64,000 nt of DNA from Arthrobacter sp. YN. Its GTDB lineage: Bacteria; Actinomycetota; Actinomycetes; Actinomycetales; Micrococcaceae. Positions 27,703-36,758 of the stretch are shown piece by piece (within the stretch, counting starts at the first letter, position 1; the number at the start of each line of letters is the position of its first letter). The position numbers and the translations under genes were made by a program. The notes beneath the pieces are model-generated. The model worked only from the letters and a program-made list of their open reading frames with translations, was not told the DNA's origin and made no database searches. The stretch covers positions 620,001-684,000 of the forward strand of contig NZ_CP022436.1 of NCBI RefSeq assembly GCF_002224285.1. The letters run 5' to 3'.

Positions 27703-29424
27703 CTACGCGACGTCGATGAATACCGGGTTCGCGTAGAACCAGGTATCCGTCCATGGATCAGCATCCCCGAGGTTGTCACCGTGCCGGATGGGGCCGGCGG
27801 GGTCTACGGATGCGCCGTAGTATCCAGCGCCGTGCCGGTTTCCATCACTGCCGCGAAGACGGAAGTAGCAGGACTTCTGGACGTCCTTGATGACGTGCTT
27901 GATGGTGAACGTGCCGGTGCGGCCTGAAACGTCCAGCTGCTTCCACACAGTGGTTCCCGGCGCCTTCAACGTGTCGCGATCCGCCGCAGCACCGGTCACA
28001 GCGCCGCCGATCACATCCACATGGGCGAGTTTCGGAAGAATCCCCGCAAAGTTGCGGTAGTCCGTCGTCGTAATGGTGATGGAGATTTCGACGTCGGCGC
28101 CTCGCCGTACCTGCAGCCGGGAACCGAGGGTGACACCGTTGCGTCCGTTGCTGTTACCTGCGCTGTTGCCCCGGACTTCGCGGACGCGGACGTCCAGTCC
28201 TTGCAGCAGGTGTCCGTGGTCCACCCACATCCGGCCCCTGCGCATGGCGTCCAAAACGCCGGTGTAGGAGCGCTCGGTGACACCCGTGTGCAGGCGGCTG
28301 AACTGTCCGGGCCAGTAGTCGCTTCCGCCCTGCTTTTCGCCTGAGTCGAAGGGGTCCGGCCGTTTGCCGGTGACGGACCACCGGTCGAACTCGTTGGGCA
28401 GGCTGAGATAGGGCTCCTCTGCCGGGTAGGGGCCGGTCTTCCACGTGTCCTTCACGGTGAGGTGATTGTCTGAATTGGACGTGATCCAGAACGGCAGGCC
28501 CTCGGCGAGCATGGAATCCCACACGCCGCCCACGGTTGCCGTGGCCCAGTCGAAGCCGCCGTAGGGACGGAAGGCGTCCGCCGGGTAGCCGGGGAAGCTG
28601 AACTGGGTGGGGTTGTTGGTGTACTCGCCGCGCTGGTCTCCGGCCCTGGAGAACTGGCTGACTCCCGAGCCTTGGGCCCCGGGTGCACCTTCCATGCCGA
28701 TCATGACGTCGCGGGCGGCGTCGCGCCAGGCACGGAGCTCATGCGGGGAATCGATGCCCAGGCGCATGGGGTGGTTGGCCAAAGCCACCACGTCCTCGAT
28801 GTAGCCGGAACGCTTCTGGCTGGCCAGCCACGCGATGGCTTCAACAGCCTTCCGCTCGAAGGTTTCCACTTGGGCAGTGCCGGGAATTGGCTTCTCCCAC
28901 TGGTTCAGTTTTCCGTCCCACACCAACTCGAAGGTGCGCAGGAGGTTCACCTCGTTGGGTCCGGGGGCCACCAGCACCGAAGCGTGCTCCGCACCCGGGA
29001 TGTACCACTCAAGCCCTTGGAAAATCAGCAGCTCGGGGCGGGCAGCACGCTGCGCCTGGATTTCCTTGTTGGTGTTCACCGCGCCGCCGTTGTTGGCATG
29101 GCCAAAGTTGCTGTGTTCCGTCAATGCCACCCAGTCCACGCCATAGGACTGGGCGGTATCGAGTTGCTGCTTGACCATGTACTTGGCGTCGTGACTGTAC
29201 TGCGTGTGGACGTGGTGGTCGCCCACGAGCCACTTCAGTTGGGGATCGTTCCCGCCCGGGTTCGCCATCGCCGGCCGGGCCATGGCAGCCGTGGCAGCGG
29301 TGCCTGCGGCTATGATGCCGGCCGACTGCAGGATGCGCCGGCGGCTCAATCCCATGGTCTTCAGCTCAGCGTCGGCGAGCTCCATACTCCGGCTGTGGGT
29401 GGTCTGGTCATCTGCGGTGCACAT
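27703..29424 (-). CDS. Tat-exported PHP-domain (CehA/McbA-like) metallohydrolase
   Basis: The 573-residue protein has a twin-arginine signal (GLSRRRILQSAGIIAAGTAATAAMA, residues 26-49). The mature part opens with the PHP metal motif WLVGDHHVHTQYSHDA (His70, 71, 73), followed by LTEHSNFGH, GLEWYIPGAEH, NHPMRLGI and SNSDNHL, which supply the other metal ligands. A C-terminal beta-rich domain follows. CehA/McbA-type enzymes hydrolyse phosphoesters or carbamates; the natural substrate is unknown. AGAGGGA lies 6 bases before the ATG at 29424. It converges on the App1 gene with a 3-base gap. Confidence 0.85.
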   Translation of the reverse strand: MCTADDQTTHSRSMELADAELKTMGLSRRRILQSAGIIAAGTAATAAMARPAMANPGGNDPQLKWLVGDHHVHTQYSHDAKYMVKQQLDTAQSYGVDWVALTEHSNFGHANNGGAVNTNKEIQAQRAARPELLIFQGLEWYIPGAEHASVLVAPGPNEVNLLRTFELVWDGKLNQWEKPIPGTAQVETFERKAVEAIAWLASQKRSGYIEDVVALANHPMRLGIDSPHELRAWRDAARDVMIGMEGAPGAQGSGVSQFSRAGDQRGEYTNNPTQFSFPGYPADAFRPYGGFDWATATVGGVWDSMLAEGLPFWITSNSDNHLTVKDTWKTGPYPAEEPYLSLPNEFDRWSVTGKRPDPFDSGEKQGGSDYWPGQFSRLHTGVTERSYTGVLDAMRRGRMWVDHGHLLQGLDVRVREVRGNSAGNSNGRNGVTLGSRLQVRRGADVEISITITTTDYRNFAGILPKLAHVDVIGGAVTGAAADRDTLKAPGTTVWKQLDVSGRTGTFTIKHVIKDVQKSCYFRLRGSDGNRHGAGYYGASVDPAGPIRHGDNLGDADPWTDTWFYANPVFIDVA

Positions 29425-29526
29425 TGCATTCCCTCTGTCGATTCCGATCCCCCAGCGGGATCACAGTAGGGAACCTGGATGGCACGAAGGTTAACCGGGC
29501 GGGAACGATTGGGGGAGGCGGTCCGG

Positions 29527-30567
29527 CTAAAACAGCGGAATCTGAACTTCCTTGATCCATTCGCCCCGGCGGTAGTCGCGGGCCCTGACTACTACGCAGT
29601 CGTTGTAGACCTCAACTTGCAACCCACTGGCTTCCCGGCCATCCAAGGCGCGTTCACCGCCCGCGCCATTGTCCTCCCAGAGCGTCTGGACTGCGCCGGT
29701 GTTGATGACTTGGAATCCCTGCAGGTTGCCCGTGCCTGGAACCGTGCGGCGAACTTCCCAGTCAGCCAACTGAAGCGCCCAATGGGTGTGGGCCGTGAAG
29801 ACGAAGACGTTCTTGTATTTGCCCAGGATGCCCAGTAGCCGATCCGCCTGAAGGTAGTCGTTCTTGTACAGGTTGTTGCGGGTCCCAGAGACCGTGTCCG
29901 GGAACGGGTGGTGGGTGAAAACCATGACAGGTTTTCCCTTGCGGGCCCAATAAGCCAGACGCTGCTCGAGCCAGGTGATCTGCTCCTCGCTGAGCCAGAC
30001 CTCGTCCCACAGCTTCGCATCGTGGTAATGCATGTACTTCTCGGTACCCAGGATCAGTCCCGGCACGCCTCCAAGGTCAATTTCGGCGTAGACATTGTCC
30101 CGGCCGGTGAAGGTGAAGAAGCTTTCGAAGAGCGAAGCTTCAGTAGTTCCGTTGGGCCACGTGGCCTGGGCGAGCGTGGTGGGATTGGAGTACTTCGGGA
30201 CGTAGAACTCATGGTTGCCGATGGCCCAGTGGACGTTGGAAGCGTGGGTGTTGGCATCCAGCACTTTCCGCACGGCATCGTACTCAAAGTCGTAGCCCCG
30301 CGGCGTGATGTCTCCGTTGACCACCAGGCCTGCGCTTCGCTTGCTCGGATTGGTACTTTCGATGTCCTTGAGCGCGAGGTCAAAATCGGCCAGATCGCCC
30401 TGGATATCGCTGATGACCGTGAAGATTGTGGCCTTGCCGGAGGGGCGGTTGCTGCCGTGTCCATTCTCAGAGGCTTGCGCGGGAGATGCGACGGCGGCCG
30501 TGGCCCCGATGGTGGCCAACCCTGCGATTGATGCTGCGATGGCAGAGCGGCGGCTGGGGGAAATCAT
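29527..30567 (-). CDS. Secreted calcineurin-like metallophosphoesterase
   Basis: The 346-residue enzyme has an N-terminal export signal with an SRRSA pair (SPSRRSAIAASIAGLATIGATAAVASPAQA), probably Tat-type. The metal-binding set of the family is complete: FTVISDIQGD, VVNGDIT, AIGNHEF, VFTHHPFPD and FTAHTHW. It hydrolyses phosphomono- or diesters outside the membrane. I start it at the ATG at 30567, which has AAAGG upstream, rather than 15 bases earlier. It lies upstream of the PHP hydrolase on the same strand, with a 102-base gap between them. Confidence 0.88.
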   Translation of the reverse strand: MISPSRRSAIAASIAGLATIGATAAVASPAQASENGHGSNRPSGKATIFTVISDIQGDLADFDLALKDIESTNPSKRSAGLVVNGDITPRGYDFEYDAVRKVLDANTHASNVHWAIGNHEFYVPKYSNPTTLAQATWPNGTTEASLFESFFTFTGRDNVYAEIDLGGVPGLILGTEKYMHYHDAKLWDEVWLSEEQITWLEQRLAYWARKGKPVMVFTHHPFPDTVSGTRNNLYKNDYLQADRLLGILGKYKNVFVFTAHTHWALQLADWEVRRTVPGTGNLQGFQVINTGAVQTLWEDNGAGGERALDGREASGLQVEVYNDCVVVRARDYRRGEWIKEVQIPLF

Positions 30568-30887
30568 GATGGAACCTTTCATTCATACGGGATGCGTTGA
30601 CCCTCAGAAGGTAGATTCGTCCGGTGAATTGCGGGCAAAGTAACCATGGCCAACTTGTCATGACAGGTTGGCCGTTTGGTGACCTTTAACGGAGGGTGAG
30701 CCGATCTCCGGCGGCAAGCGCGGCTCCAAGTTGTATAGCCAAGGGTCTGAACACCTCGTGCTTCCCTGTACATATGTCGACCGCGTGGACGATTCTTCGC
30801 TCAATGTCGTGCCCCTTACTGCCGGACCCTTCCCTACGGTTGAACCAGATGCTTCACATCGATCCCGTCGGCAGAGAAGAGTACGCA
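30568..30887. promoter_or_regulatory. Divergent control region of phosphoesterase and semialdehyde dehydrogenase genes
   Basis: This 320-base stretch has no convincing gene. Its main feature is a 26-bp palindrome at 30648-30673 (GGCCAACTTGTCA then TGACAGGTTGGCC, one mismatch, no loop). It lies 81 bases before the phosphoesterase start and more than 200 bases from the dehydrogenase, so it could be an operator for either. An open frame runs through the right part but lacks protein character before 30888. Confidence 0.5.
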
Positions 30888-32393
30888 GTGTCTGAAATCA
30901 ACGAACTCCAGGTGGTCCCGCACTGGATCGGGGGCGCTGAGGCGCCGTCGGCCGGAGACCGCACGGCCCCCGTCTTCGATCCCGCCCTTGGCCGGGAAAC
31001 CAAGCTGGTCAACCTTGGCAATGCCGAGGACATCGAGTCGGCCATCGCCTCGGCGAACAAGGCTTTCCCGGCTTGGCGCGACATGTCGATCACCAAGCGC
31101 CAGCAGATCATCTTCCGCTTCCGGGAACTGCTGAATGAACGCAAGGGCGAACTCGCGGAGATCATCACCTCCGAGCACGGCAAAGTGATCTCCGATGCCC
31201 TCGGGGAAATCACCCGCGGCCAGGAAGTCGTGGAACTGGCCACCGGCTTCCCGCACCTCATCAAGGGCGAGCATTCAGAGAATGTCTCCACCGGCGTCGA
31301 TGTTTACTCCACCAAGTCGCCGCTGGGCGTGGTGGGCATCATCAGCCCCTTCAACTTCCCCGCCATGGTGCCGCTGTGGTTCCTGCCGATCGCCATCGCG
31401 GCCGGCAACACCGTGGTGCTGAAGCCGAGCGAAAAGGACCCGACGGCGGCTAACTGGCTCGCTGCACTCTTCACCGAGGCGGGACTTCCGGATGGGGTCT
31501 TCAACGTCCTGCATGGAGACAAGGAAGCCGTCGATGGACTGCTGGAGCACCCGGATGTGAAGGCGATTTCGTTCGTTGGATCCACCCCGATCGCGCAGTA
31601 CATCTACGAGACCGCGGCCCGCAACGGCAAGCGCGTCCAGGCTCTCGGCGGTGCCAAGAACCACATGCTGGTCCTGCCCGACGCCGACCTCGAGCTGACT
31701 GCCGACGCTGCCATCAACGCCGGCTTCGGTTCCGCGGGGGAGCGGTGCATGGCCATCAGCGTGGTGGTGGCGGTCGAGCCCGTTGCCGACGCGTTGATCG
31801 GGAAAATCACCGCTCGAATGTCCACCCTGAAGATCGGTGACGGCCGGCGCAACTGCGACATGGGCCCGTTGGTTACCCGCCAGCACCGCGACAAAGTGGC
31901 CGCCTACATCGATGTTGCCCTCGAAGACGGCGCCAAGGTTGTGGTGGACGGCCGCGGCATCGAGGTAGACGGCGACCAGAACGGCTTCTGGCTCGGCCCG
32001 ACGCTGATCGACGACGTCCCCGTCACCTCCCGTGTGTACACCGAGGAGATTTTCGGCCCCGTCCTGGCCGTGGTCCGCGTCAACAGCTACGAAGAGGGTC
32101 TGCACTTGATCAACTCCGGCGCCTTCGGCAACGGCACTGCGATTTTCACGAACGACGGCGGAGCGGCCCGCCGCTTCCAGACCGAGGTTGAAGTCGGCAT
32201 GGTGGGGATCAACGTGCCGATTCCCGTTCCGGTGGCCTACTACTCCTTCGGCGGTTTCAAGGACTCCATCTTTGGCAGCTCCAAGGCTTACGGCTTGCAG
32301 GGTTTCCAGTTCTTCACCCGCGAAAAGGCCATCACCTCACGCTGGCTCGACCCCAGCCACGGCGGCATCAACCTCGGCTTCCCCCAGAACTAG
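30888..32393 (+). CDS. mmsA: CoA-acylating methylmalonate-semialdehyde dehydrogenase
   Basis: The 501-residue protein is an aldehyde dehydrogenase of the MmsA type. Typical segments are VVPHWIGG, SPFNFPAMVPLWFLPIAIAAGNTVVLKPSEKDP, SFVGSTPIAQYIYE and the catalytic FGSAGERCMAIS with Cys287. It converts methylmalonate or malonate semialdehyde to propionyl- or acetyl-CoA with NAD and CoA. The GTG at 30888 is chosen from AGAAGAG upstream and the normal length. With the PucR regulator and class III aminotransferase downstream, the likely role is breakdown of beta-alanine or 3-aminoisobutyrate (pyrimidine catabolism) or valine. Confidence 0.93.
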   Translation: MSEINELQVVPHWIGGAEAPSAGDRTAPVFDPALGRETKLVNLGNAEDIESAIASANKAFPAWRDMSITKRQQIIFRFRELLNERKGELAEIITSEHGKVISDALGEITRGQEVVELATGFPHLIKGEHSENVSTGVDVYSTKSPLGVVGIISPFNFPAMVPLWFLPIAIAAGNTVVLKPSEKDPTAANWLAALFTEAGLPDGVFNVLHGDKEAVDGLLEHPDVKAISFVGSTPIAQYIYETAARNGKRVQALGGAKNHMLVLPDADLELTADAAINAGFGSAGERCMAISVVVAVEPVADALIGKITARMSTLKIGDGRRNCDMGPLVTRQHRDKVAAYIDVALEDGAKVVVDGRGIEVDGDQNGFWLGPTLIDDVPVTSRVYTEEIFGPVLAVVRVNSYEEGLHLINSGAFGNGTAIFTNDGGAARRFQTEVEVGMVGINVPIPVPVAYYSFGGFKDSIFGSSKAYGLQGFQFFTREKAITSRWLDPSHGGINLGFPQN

Positions 32394-32399
32394 AGGGAT

Positions 32400-32462
32400 G
32401 TGATAGAGCGTCGGTGATTTGGGGCCGGGAGGTGATAGAGCGTCTGAGGTGACACGCTCTCT
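32400..32462. terminator. Duplicated motif and hairpin between convergent mmsA and PucR genes
   Basis: GTGATAGAGCGTC occurs twice (32400-32412 and 32432-32444). The second copy pairs with ACGCTCT at 32454-32460 to form a small hairpin (AGAGCGT/ACGCTCT). It is placed to act as a shared terminator and may be another short repeat element. Confidence 0.5.
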
Positions 32463-32483
32463 CATATCCCGCTGGTTTTCGGG

Positions 32484-34013
32484 CTAACGCTCTTCCAGAA
32501 ACTCGACGGCGGCGAACAGTTCCAGCCTGTCGCGCAGGCTGTCCAGGTTGAGCCCCAGAACGGTGCCCGCAGCATCGATCCGGTTCCTGAGGGTGTGCCG
32601 GTGGATCCCCAACTGCCGTGCCGTCCGATCCCAGACGCAGTTGTTCGCCAACCACGCTGAAACTGTTGGCAGCAGCTGGGTCTGTTCGGTTTCGTCGTGC
32701 TTGGCCAAAGGCTCAATGAGTCGCCGGGCAACGGAGCCAGCTTCGTCGCTGTGCAGCAGGCCCAGCATCCCGCCCCGGGAGATTTCCTCGAAGGCCACCA
32801 GGGGGCGGGCGAGTTCCAGAGCCCTTTGCAATGATCGCTCTGCCTCCTTCAAGGCCCTGGCGAGCTGGGCGAAGTCCGTCTCTGCCGACGTGCCCGCCGT
32901 CGCGCCGTACCGTTCCAGGAGAACCGTGACCTTTTGCTGGAGTGCTGGTCCAGCCAGCACCACAACGTTTTCATTCCGTTGGGCGTAAAAGACGGCGCCG
33001 CGGTGGTCGTCCGACAGCAGTTCCAGCGCCTCCAGGAGGTTCTGTCCTTGCCCCGGAGGCTGGGCCATGGTCACCACAACGGGATCTGCGGGCAGCCTGC
33101 CCCAGACCTGGCGGGCCGTGCGTTCGGCAACGTCCGTGCTTCCTGCCAGCAATTGCTCGAAAACGCCTGCACGCAGGTGGCGGCGTGCGGTATCGAGGGT
33201 GCGTGTTTGCTCCAAGGCGAGGCTCGCCAGCGCGATCACACTGTTGATGATGTCGGTGCGGGCCGGATCCAACGGCTCGATGGCCCCCAGGACCAGCACT
33301 CCGCGCAAATGATGCCGGCGGCCCAGCGTCTGCAAGGTGATCTGCTCGCCGTCGACCGTCAATTGCGAGACCGATCGCGAGCCTTGGTCCAAGGATTTCC
33401 GTACGGCATCCATCACGCCGGGCATCAACGACGACGGCACGGGACGGTTGTTGGGCATCAGGATGTGGTTTCCCGCGGCGTCGAACATCGCTACCCAGCC
33501 ATGCAGTTGGCGTTCGAGCTCGGCCAGGATGGAGCGCAGTCCGTCGGGACGCAGGGCAGCCCGCGCGATGGCCCGTTGTGCTTGGAGCGACCATTCGGAC
33601 CTGGCGTTCTGTTCCCTCGCCAGCAAATCTGCAACGAATCGTATGACAGCGATGAACGGCGTCCTGTCGGGGACCTCCAGCAACGGCAACGCATGGGTCC
33701 GGCACGCCTCTACCAGGCCTGATGGCAGCACGCCGTGAATCACTTGGGTGGCGAAACCGAGGCCGCTGATCCCATGCTTGACCAACCGTGCCACGTAGTC
33801 GTTGTAGAGCGCCGCGGGACCATCGCCCACCGGGAACTGGGTACCATCCGTCAGCAGCAGCTGCCCCGGATCGAGGAACGGCGTGGGATCGTCAAGGTCG
33901 GAACTATGGACCCAGGACACGGATGCTTCCACCGCAGGATCACCTGCCTCCGGTGTCACCAGTCTCAGGTTCAGCGCGCTGTTGCGAAGGATGGTGTTGA
34001 TGGTTGGCGGCAT
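32484..34013 (-). CDS. PucR family transcriptional regulator
   Basis: The 509-residue protein has an N-terminal PucR ligand domain (TINTILRNSALNLRLVTPEAGDPAVEASVSWVHSSDLDDPTPFLDPGQLLLTDG), a central GGDEF-like region and a C-terminal helix-turn-helix (LANNCVWDRTARQLGIHRHTLRNRIDAAGTVLGLNLDSLRDRLEL). PucR-type regulators often control purine, pyrimidine or GABA/beta-amino acid catabolism. I start it at 34013 because AAGGAG lies 9 bases upstream. It is divergent from the aminotransferase and convergent with mmsA, and probably activates both. Confidence 0.88.
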   Translation of the reverse strand: MPPTINTILRNSALNLRLVTPEAGDPAVEASVSWVHSSDLDDPTPFLDPGQLLLTDGTQFPVGDGPAALYNDYVARLVKHGISGLGFATQVIHGVLPSGLVEACRTHALPLLEVPDRTPFIAVIRFVADLLAREQNARSEWSLQAQRAIARAALRPDGLRSILAELERQLHGWVAMFDAAGNHILMPNNRPVPSSLMPGVMDAVRKSLDQGSRSVSQLTVDGEQITLQTLGRRHHLRGVLVLGAIEPLDPARTDIINSVIALASLALEQTRTLDTARRHLRAGVFEQLLAGSTDVAERTARQVWGRLPADPVVVTMAQPPGQGQNLLEALELLSDDHRGAVFYAQRNENVVVLAGPALQQKVTVLLERYGATAGTSAETDFAQLARALKEAERSLQRALELARPLVAFEEISRGGMLGLLHSDEAGSVARRLIEPLAKHDETEQTQLLPTVSAWLANNCVWDRTARQLGIHRHTLRNRIDAAGTVLGLNLDSLRDRLELFAAVEFLEER

Positions 34014-34141
34014 ACTCAGGCGCTCCTTGGAAAAAAGTAGTTCCACACCCTGCCAACTATACAAATGTCCTGAGGCGTTGCTCTGTTCAAAAGCCCAAGA
34101 TGAAGGGGAAGCCCAACCCGCCCTTTCGAGAGGACCCTCCA

Positions 34142-35470
34142 ATGTCTCCCACCCGGACTGCCCTGGCTGTTCCCACCACCAACGCAGAGGTCGCCGCGTT
34201 GGACACCGCGAATGTCTTCCACTCCTGGTCAGCCCAGAAAACGCTGAAGCCAATGGCCATAGCCGGTGGTTCCGGCAGCACTGTTTGGGACCACGAGGGC
34301 AGGACGTACCTGGATTTCTCCAGCCAGCTTGTCAACACCAACATTGGCCACCAGCATCCGCGCCTCATCGAAGCCATCAAGCAGCAACTGGACACGCTCA
34401 CCACGGTTGCTCCCGCGCATGCCAACCACACCCGCGCCGTGGCGGCCCGGAAGATCCTGTCCCACGCGCCGTCGACGATGGACAAAGTGTTCTTCACCAA
34501 CGGCGGCGCGGACGCCAACGAGAATGCCATCCGCATGGCCCGCCTGCACACCGGGCGGGATAAGGTCATCTCCCGTTACCGCTCGTACCACGGCAACACC
34601 GGCGCCGCCATCGTGGCCACCGGAGACTGGCGCCGCATCCCCAACGAATACTCCCGCGGACACGTCCACGTCTTTGGGCCGTACCTTTACCGCTCCGAGT
34701 TCTGGGCCGAGACCCCGGAACAGGAAGCGCAGCGCGCCCTGCAGCACCTGCGCCGCACCATCGAACTGGAAGGGCCGCAGTCCGTTGCCGCAGTGCTCCT
34801 CGAGACCGTTCCCGGGACGGCCGGCATCCTGCTCCCGCCGCCCGGCTACCTCGAGGGCGTCCGTGCACTCTGCGATCAGCATGGAATCGTCCTGATCCTG
34901 GACGAGGTCATGGCCGGCTTCGGACGCACCGGCGACTGGTTCGCCCTGGACGCCTTCAATGTCAGGCCCGATCTCATCACCTTTGCCAAGGGCGTCAACT
35001 CGGGCTACGTCCCGGTAGGCGGCGTCATCATCTCCGAAGAAATCTCAGCCACGTTCGATGACCGTGTCTTCCCCGGCGGCCTCACCTACTCCGGGCATCC
35101 TCTGGCTGCTGCCTCGATTGTTGCTTCGATCGAGGCCTTTGAAGAAGAGGACATCGTAGGGAACGCCGCCCGGATTGGCTGCGACCACCTCGAGCCCGGC
35201 CTGGCATCTTTGGCTGATCGGCACGACGTCATCGGTGAAGTCCGTGGACGGGGCGTGTTCTGGGCACTCGAGCTCGTGGAGGACCGCCAGACCCGGACGC
35301 CGGTCAGTGCAGCGTTCATGGGCAAGCTCAAAGCGGAACTGCTCCACCGCGGACTGTTGCCCTTCATCGCCGACAATCGCGTGCACGTGGTGCCGCCCGC
35401 CGTCGTGACGCCCGAGGAAGTACGCCAGGCGTTGGCGATATACGACGACGCCCTGACCGCCGTCAGCTGA
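34142..35470 (+). CDS. Class III omega-aminotransferase
   Basis: The 442-residue PLP enzyme has GSTVWDHEGRTYLDFSSQLVNTNIGHQHP, the phosphate-binding NGGADANENAIRMAR, SYHGNTGAAIVATGD, ILDEVMAGFGRTG and the PLP lysine in ITFAKGVNSGYVPVGG (Lys283). It belongs to the beta-alanine/taurine/GABA transaminase group. It would move an amino group from a beta- or omega-amino acid to pyruvate or 2-oxoglutarate and yield a semialdehyde for the nearby MmsA-type dehydrogenase. GAGGA lies 7-8 bases before the ATG at 34142. Confidence 0.9.
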   Translation: MSPTRTALAVPTTNAEVAALDTANVFHSWSAQKTLKPMAIAGGSGSTVWDHEGRTYLDFSSQLVNTNIGHQHPRLIEAIKQQLDTLTTVAPAHANHTRAVAARKILSHAPSTMDKVFFTNGGADANENAIRMARLHTGRDKVISRYRSYHGNTGAAIVATGDWRRIPNEYSRGHVHVFGPYLYRSEFWAETPEQEAQRALQHLRRTIELEGPQSVAAVLLETVPGTAGILLPPPGYLEGVRALCDQHGIVLILDEVMAGFGRTGDWFALDAFNVRPDLITFAKGVNSGYVPVGGVIISEEISATFDDRVFPGGLTYSGHPLAAASIVASIEAFEEEDIVGNAARIGCDHLEPGLASLADRHDVIGEVRGRGVFWALELVEDRQTRTPVSAAFMGKLKAELLHRGLLPFIADNRVHVVPPAVVTPEEVRQALAIYDDALTAVS

Positions 35471-35483
35471 TGCGCCCTTGAGG

Positions 35484-36577
35484 TCAGTTGCCCGCCTGGC
35501 TGAGGACGTCCGCCTCCCGTGGTGCCCCCACGGATCCCCGCTGGATCAGTCTGGCCACCAACTCCGGGCCGGACGCAGTGGACTTCCTGCCCTCAATCTG
35601 CCGGATCAGTGCTGAAGCCGCTGCAATGCCCATGTCGTAGACGGGCTGCGCGATGACGGTCAAGGGGGAGTGGTGAGGCGTGTCCAGGCGAAGTCGTCGT
35701 ACATGAGGAACGAGACGTCGCCGGGGATGGAGAGTCCTGCTTCCTGGATGGCTTCCACCACTCCCAGGGCGATCAGGCCATCGGAGGCGATGATGGCGGT
35801 GGCCGCGGCAGGCTCCATCAACAGTTCGTTGGTGATCCGTTTGACCGATTCCGCATCGCCGGCGTTGAGCCGTACCAGATCCGCAGGGTGGGTGAGTCCC
35901 TCTTCCTCGAACGCGCGACGGATGCCGTCCAGACGGTCCGAGATTTGCGAGGAGTCCAACACCATCCCTTCCTGGTAGGGAGAATCTGATTTCAAGGTCG
36001 AGACGAAGGCGATTCGGCGATGTCCGGCCTTGATCAAGTACTTGGTTGACTCGTAGGAGATGCCGCCCATGTCCACGGCGAAGGTCTCAACGTCCAACCC
36101 TGCGGCGGCTCGGTCCAGCAGTACCAGAGGCCGCCCGGACTCACGGACCTGGCGCAAATGCGTGGTCTCCACGGACGAGGCAGGAGCCACGATGAGCCCG
36201 TCCACGCGCTTGTCCAACAGCACCCGGACGGCATCCACTTCGGCGGCCCGTTCCTCGTCCGTGTTGATGAGGATGACGTTGTAGCCGCTCTTCTTGGCGG
36301 TGTCCGTGATGCCCCTCATGGCGAGTCCGAAGTGGGGGTTTTCAATGTCGCCCACCACCACGCCAATAGTGTTGGATTTGCCGGTGTTCATGCTGCGGGC
36401 AAGCTCGTTGGGCCGGTACCCAAGCTCCTCGGCCGCGGCCAGGACGCGCTCGCGGACGTCGTCGCTGACTGCACCGTAATTGCCCAGCGCGCGGGCTGCC
36501 TGCGCCTTGGACACTTTCGCTGCTTTGGCGACGTCGGCAACCGTTACGTCCCGCCGTCGGGATCCGTCACTGCTCAT
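35484..36577 (-). pseudogene. LacI family transcriptional regulator, frameshifted near its C-terminus
   Basis: The intact part has the LacI helix-turn-helix (TVADVAKAAKVSKAQAARALGNYGAVSDDVRERVLAAAEELGYRPNELARSMNTGKSNTIGVVVGDIENPHFG) and most of the sugar-binding-type domain, ending DVSFLMYDDFAWTRLTTPP at a stop at 35660. The missing tail (LTVIAQPVYDMGIAAASALIRQIEGRKSTASGPELVARLIQRGSVG) continues in another frame to 35484. One extra base in the GGGGG run at 35664-35668 restores 364 residues. It is divergent from an ABC transporter operon whose upstream region has two LacI-like operators. A loss of the last 60 residues would prevent proper folding if the break is real. Confidence 0.88.
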
Positions 36578-36643
36578 GTTCACCTTTCAAGAGGGGTGTT
36601 GACGCGGCTTTGTGAGTTCCGCTACATTTCATATCAATCGATG

Positions 36644-36657
36644 TGAGTCCGGTCTCA
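36644..36657. promoter_or_regulatory. LacI operator 1
   Basis: TGAGTCCGGTCTCA is a near-palindrome with a central CCGG, as LacI-family sites usually have a central CG. Its exact reverse complement occurs 11 bases downstream. Confidence 0.75.
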
Positions 36658-36668
36658 ATCCTAGGGGC

Positions 36669-36682
36669 TGAGACCGGACTCA
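36669..36682. promoter_or_regulatory. LacI operator 2
   Basis: TGAGACCGGACTCA is the exact reverse complement of operator 1, centre-to-centre 25 bp. Together they could also form a 14-bp stem with an 11-base loop. Confidence 0.75.
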
Positions 36683-36758
36683 ACAAGACCCCGCATCGAG
36701 CAATAACTTTCAGCGGCTCCTGACAGCACCGCTTTCCCTCCCACGATTGGACAACGCT

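Noticed and set aside
36645..36681. The LacI-region inverted repeat as a transcription terminator
   Set aside because: It lies between divergent promoters, has no T-tract, and each arm is itself an operator-like palindrome.
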